A stretch of DNA of 57,336 bases from Pseudomonadales bacterium. GTDB taxonomy: Bacteria > Pseudomonadota > Gammaproteobacteria > Pseudomonadales > Azotimanducaceae. A program made the position numbers and the translations under genes. Below the pieces are notes generated by a model. It searched no databases. It saw nothing but the letters and a program-made list of their open reading frames with translations, and was not told the origin of the DNA. Within the stretch, counting starts at the first letter, position 1; every line of letters starts with the position of its first letter. Positions 55,349 to 57,336 of the stretch are shown here, piece after piece. The stretch spans positions 1 through 57,336 of the forward strand of contig SLTB01000080.1 of the NCBI GenBank assembly GCA_007130155.1. The letters are read 5' to 3'.

Positions 55349-56230
55349 GTGGATACCCCTGATCTCAGCGCCTTCGTCCAGGTGGCGGACACCGGGTCTT
55401 TCTCCACCGCTGCCGAGCGCCTGCATGTAACCCAACCTGCGATCAGCCGCCGCATTGCCACCCTCGAACGCGAGCTCCACGCGCGCCTCTTCGATCGCTT
55501 TGGCCGTTCGGTTACCCTCACCGAAGCCGGCCGGACGCTACTGCCTCGCGCCCGCCGTATCCTCCGCGAGATCGAGGACAGCAGGGTGCTGCTGCGCAAT
55601 CTCAGCGGCGCGGTGAGCGGGCGCCTGCTGCTTGGCACCAGCCATCACATTGGTCTGCACCGGTTGCCGACAGTGCTTCGCGCATTCAGCGACCGCCATC
55701 CTGAGGTCGCACTCGATCTGCAGTTTCTCGATTCCGAAACGGCCCATGACCTTCTGCTTCACGCTCACCTGGAACTGGCCGTGGTGACGCTGGCCCCGGA
55801 CGGCGTCCCACCCCTGGCGAGCCGCACGATCTGGAATGACCCACTGGTCTTCGCTGTGGCAGCAGAGCATCCACTGGCGGGCATACCGTCTCCGCGCCTT
55901 GCCGAGCTCGGTGAGCATCGCGCGGTATTGCCTGGAGCGGGGACCTATACCGGACGCATCGTCACCGCCATGTTCGAAGCAGCCGGCGTCCATCTCGACG
56001 CCACCATGTCCACCAACTATCTGGAGACCATCCGCATGATGGCGGGTATCGGCCTAGGCTGGACCGTACTGCCAGCCACCATGATCGACCATCGTCTGCT
56101 GCAGATCACGCCCAAAGACGCGCCTCCCATGACGCGCCGTCTCGGCTGGGTTCGGCATCCTGAACGCACCCCCTCCAATGCCGTACGCGCCTTCCTCGAA
56201 GTTCTCGAAGCCCACGGCGATGCCCCCTGA
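55349..56230 (+). CDS. LysR-type transcriptional regulator, divergent from leuCDB
   Basis: A 293-residue regulator. The helix-turn-helix is DLSAFVQVADTGSFSTAAER and LHVTQPAISRRIATLERELH. The C-terminal substrate-binding domain begins around residue 75 (GRLLLGTSHHIGLHRLPTVL). I start at GTG 55349 because it has a GGAGAG site eight bases upstream and gives the usual LysR N-terminus; ATG 55310 overlaps the putative -10 box. Position suggests control of leuCDB, perhaps by a leucine-pathway intermediate. It is convergent with aroC. Confidence 0.88.
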   Translation: MDTPDLSAFVQVADTGSFSTAAERLHVTQPAISRRIATLERELHARLFDRFGRSVTLTEAGRTLLPRARRILREIEDSRVLLRNLSGAVSGRLLLGTSHHIGLHRLPTVLRAFSDRHPEVALDLQFLDSETAHDLLLHAHLELAVVTLAPDGVPPLASRTIWNDPLVFAVAAEHPLAGIPSPRLAELGEHRAVLPGAGTYTGRIVTAMFEAAGVHLDATMSTNYLETIRMMAGIGLGWTVLPATMIDHRLLQITPKDAPPMTRRLGWVRHPERTPSNAVRAFLEVLEAHGDAP

Positions 56231-56295
56231 ACACCGTGGGAGATGACATGGACCCCTCCTCTCAAGCCACTCCCCCGGGAGGTCCGGCGATGTGT

Positions 56296-57336
56296 TCAGT
56301 CCTGAGTGTTCGGGGCCCGGTTGGGATTCTGGCCGCGCTGGCGCAGCAGGTGATCCATGAGTACCAGGGCCACCATGGCTTCGGCGATGGGCGTCGCGCG
56401 GATACCAACACAGGGATCGTGCCGCCCGGTCGTCACCACTTCCACTTCGTTACCGTCGCGATCGATGCTGCGGCCAGGAATGCGCACGCTGGAAGTCGGT
56501 TTCAGGGCAATGCTCGCAATGATGTCCTGGCCACTGCTGATCCCCCCAAGGGTTCCGCCCGCTCGGTTCGACAGAAAACCCTGCTGCGTCATTTCATCGC
56601 GATGTTCACTACCGCGCTGCGTCACCACCGCCAGGCCGTCACCGATCTCCACCGCCCGCACGGCATTGATACCCATCAGTGCATGGGCCAGGTCGGCATC
56701 GAGCTTGTCGAACACCGGCTCACCAAGCCCCACCGGAACATTACTGGCCACCACGGTGACCCGGGCTCCCACCGAATCACCCTCCCGCCGGAGGGCATCA
56801 ATGGCGGCCTCGAGATCACCGACGGTATCCGGATCAGGCCAGAAGAAAGGGTTCTCAGCCACAGCATCCCAGTCGTGCTGCCCTGGCAAGAACGCCCCCA
56901 TCTGGGAGAGGTAGCCGCGGATCGCTACGCCACAGCGCAGTGCAAGATAGCGTCGCGCTATGGCACCTGCGGCCACCCGAGCTGCCGTCTCCCTGGCCGA
57001 TGAGCGACCTCCACCGCGGTAGTCCCGCCGACCGTATTTGCGATCGTAGGTCAAGTCGGCGTGGGCTGGACGGTACTGTTTGGCGATATCGGCGTAATCC
57101 CGGGAACGCTGATCCGTGTTCTCGATCAAAAGCCCGATCGGCGTACCGGTGGTCTGACCCTCGAAGACCCCGGAAAGAATGCGCACCTGGTCGGGTTCAC
57201 GCCGCTGGGTGGTGTACCTGGACGTTCCGGGACGGCGGCGATCGAGATCGAGCTGGATGTCCGCTTCGGTCAGCGGCAGCCCGGGCGGACAGCCGTCGAC
57301 AATACAGCCAAGGGCCGGGCCGTGACTTTCACCGAA
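56296..57336 (-). CDS. aroC: chorismate synthase (partial, N-terminus outside window)
   Basis: AroC makes chorismate from EPSP with reduced FMN. The visible 346 residues start inside [19 protein letters not shown] and continue to the native stop. Signatures include [39 protein letters not shown] and [35 protein letters not shown] is the C-terminal motif. Only a few N-terminal residues lie beyond the window. Confidence 0.97.
   Translation of the reverse strand, partial: FGESHGPALGCIVDGCPPGLPLTEADIQLDLDRRRPGTSRYTTQRREPDQVRILSGVFEGQTTGTPIGLLIENTDQRSRDYADIAKQYRPAHADLTYDRKYGRRDYRGGGRSSARETAARVAAGAIARRYLALRCGVAIRGYLSQMGAFLPGQHDWDAVAENPFFWPDPDTVGDLEAAIDALRREGDSVGARVTVVASNVPVGLGEPVFDKLDADLAHALMGINAVRAVEIGDGLAVVTQRGSEHRDEMTQQGFLSNRAGGTLGGISSGQDIIASIALKPTSSVRIPGRSIDRDGNEVEVVTTGRHDPCVGIRATPIAEAMVALVLMDHLLRQRGQNPNRAPNTQD

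Noticed and set aside
56265-56285. A hairpin between the LysR gene and aroC
   Set aside because: CTCCC and GGGAG are separated by only two bases, too short for a stable loop, and no T-tract follows.

Overview
The window is a GC-rich, densely packed bacterial chromosome segment. Gene content and order point to a gammaproteobacterium: exbB-exbD-msbA-lpxK-kdsB, tig-clpP-clpX-lon-hupB-ppiD, dnaQ-rnhA-methyltransferase facing mltD, asd-fimV-truA-trpF-trpB-trpA-folC-dedD-cvpA-purF, and leuC-leuD-leuB with a divergent LysR gene. Lipid A and KDO genes (lpxH, lpxK, msbA, kdsB) show a Gram-negative outer membrane. A large Mrp-type cation/proton antiporter operon fits a halophile, alkaliphile or marine relative of the Chromatiales, but the genus cannot be fixed from sequence alone. 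No phage, transposase, CRISPR array or secretion island is visible.

Layout. 1-5105: the 3' end of an acyl-CoA dehydrogenase gene, converging on the exbB-exbD-msbA-lpxK-kdsB operon (minus strand). 5276-8986: an aldonolactone-oxidase-like flavoprotein and a PLP enzyme of the D-threonine aldolase type, overlapping on the minus strand, then a plus-strand protein with a degenerate EAL domain and a Cache-like sensor domain. 9278-16903: a plus-strand operon of ten antiporter genes ordered E-F-G-(MrpA C-terminal part)-B-C-D-D'-small membrane protein-D''. This order resembles the antiporter half of membrane-bound hydrogenases more than the classical mrpABCDEFG operon. It is interrupted by a 271-bp element with 26-bp perfect inverted repeats and is followed by a hexanucleotide tandem repeat.

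17083-22466: sohB, an SCP2-domain protein, dnaQ, rnhA, a methyltransferase and mltD. 22603-31852: ppiD, hupB, lon, clpX, clpP, tig and three tRNA genes (His, Arg, Pro), all on the minus strand; this is a protein-quality-control block. 32269-33899: folD and lpxH. 34123-39502: a tightly coupled minus-strand run of moxR-type ATPase, DUF58 protein, TgpA-type transglutaminase, DUF1289 protein and miaE.

39597-50588: purF, cvpA, dedD, folC, trpA, trpB, trpF, truA and fimV (minus strand). 50773-55201: asd, leuB, leuD and leuC, with a divergent LysR regulator at 55349-56230. The window ends inside aroC. Many minus-strand neighbours overlap by 1-4 bases, which indicates translational coupling.

The most unusual points are the Mbh-like antiporter module with three NuoL/M/N-type subunits and a small uncharacterised membrane protein; the palindromic element whose right arm carries that protein's ribosome binding site and start codon; an AT-rich, palindromic patch inside leuD; a recurring TCGAAATC palindrome family at transcript ends; and the degenerate EAL sensor protein. 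All assignments come from reading the sequence; no database search was run.
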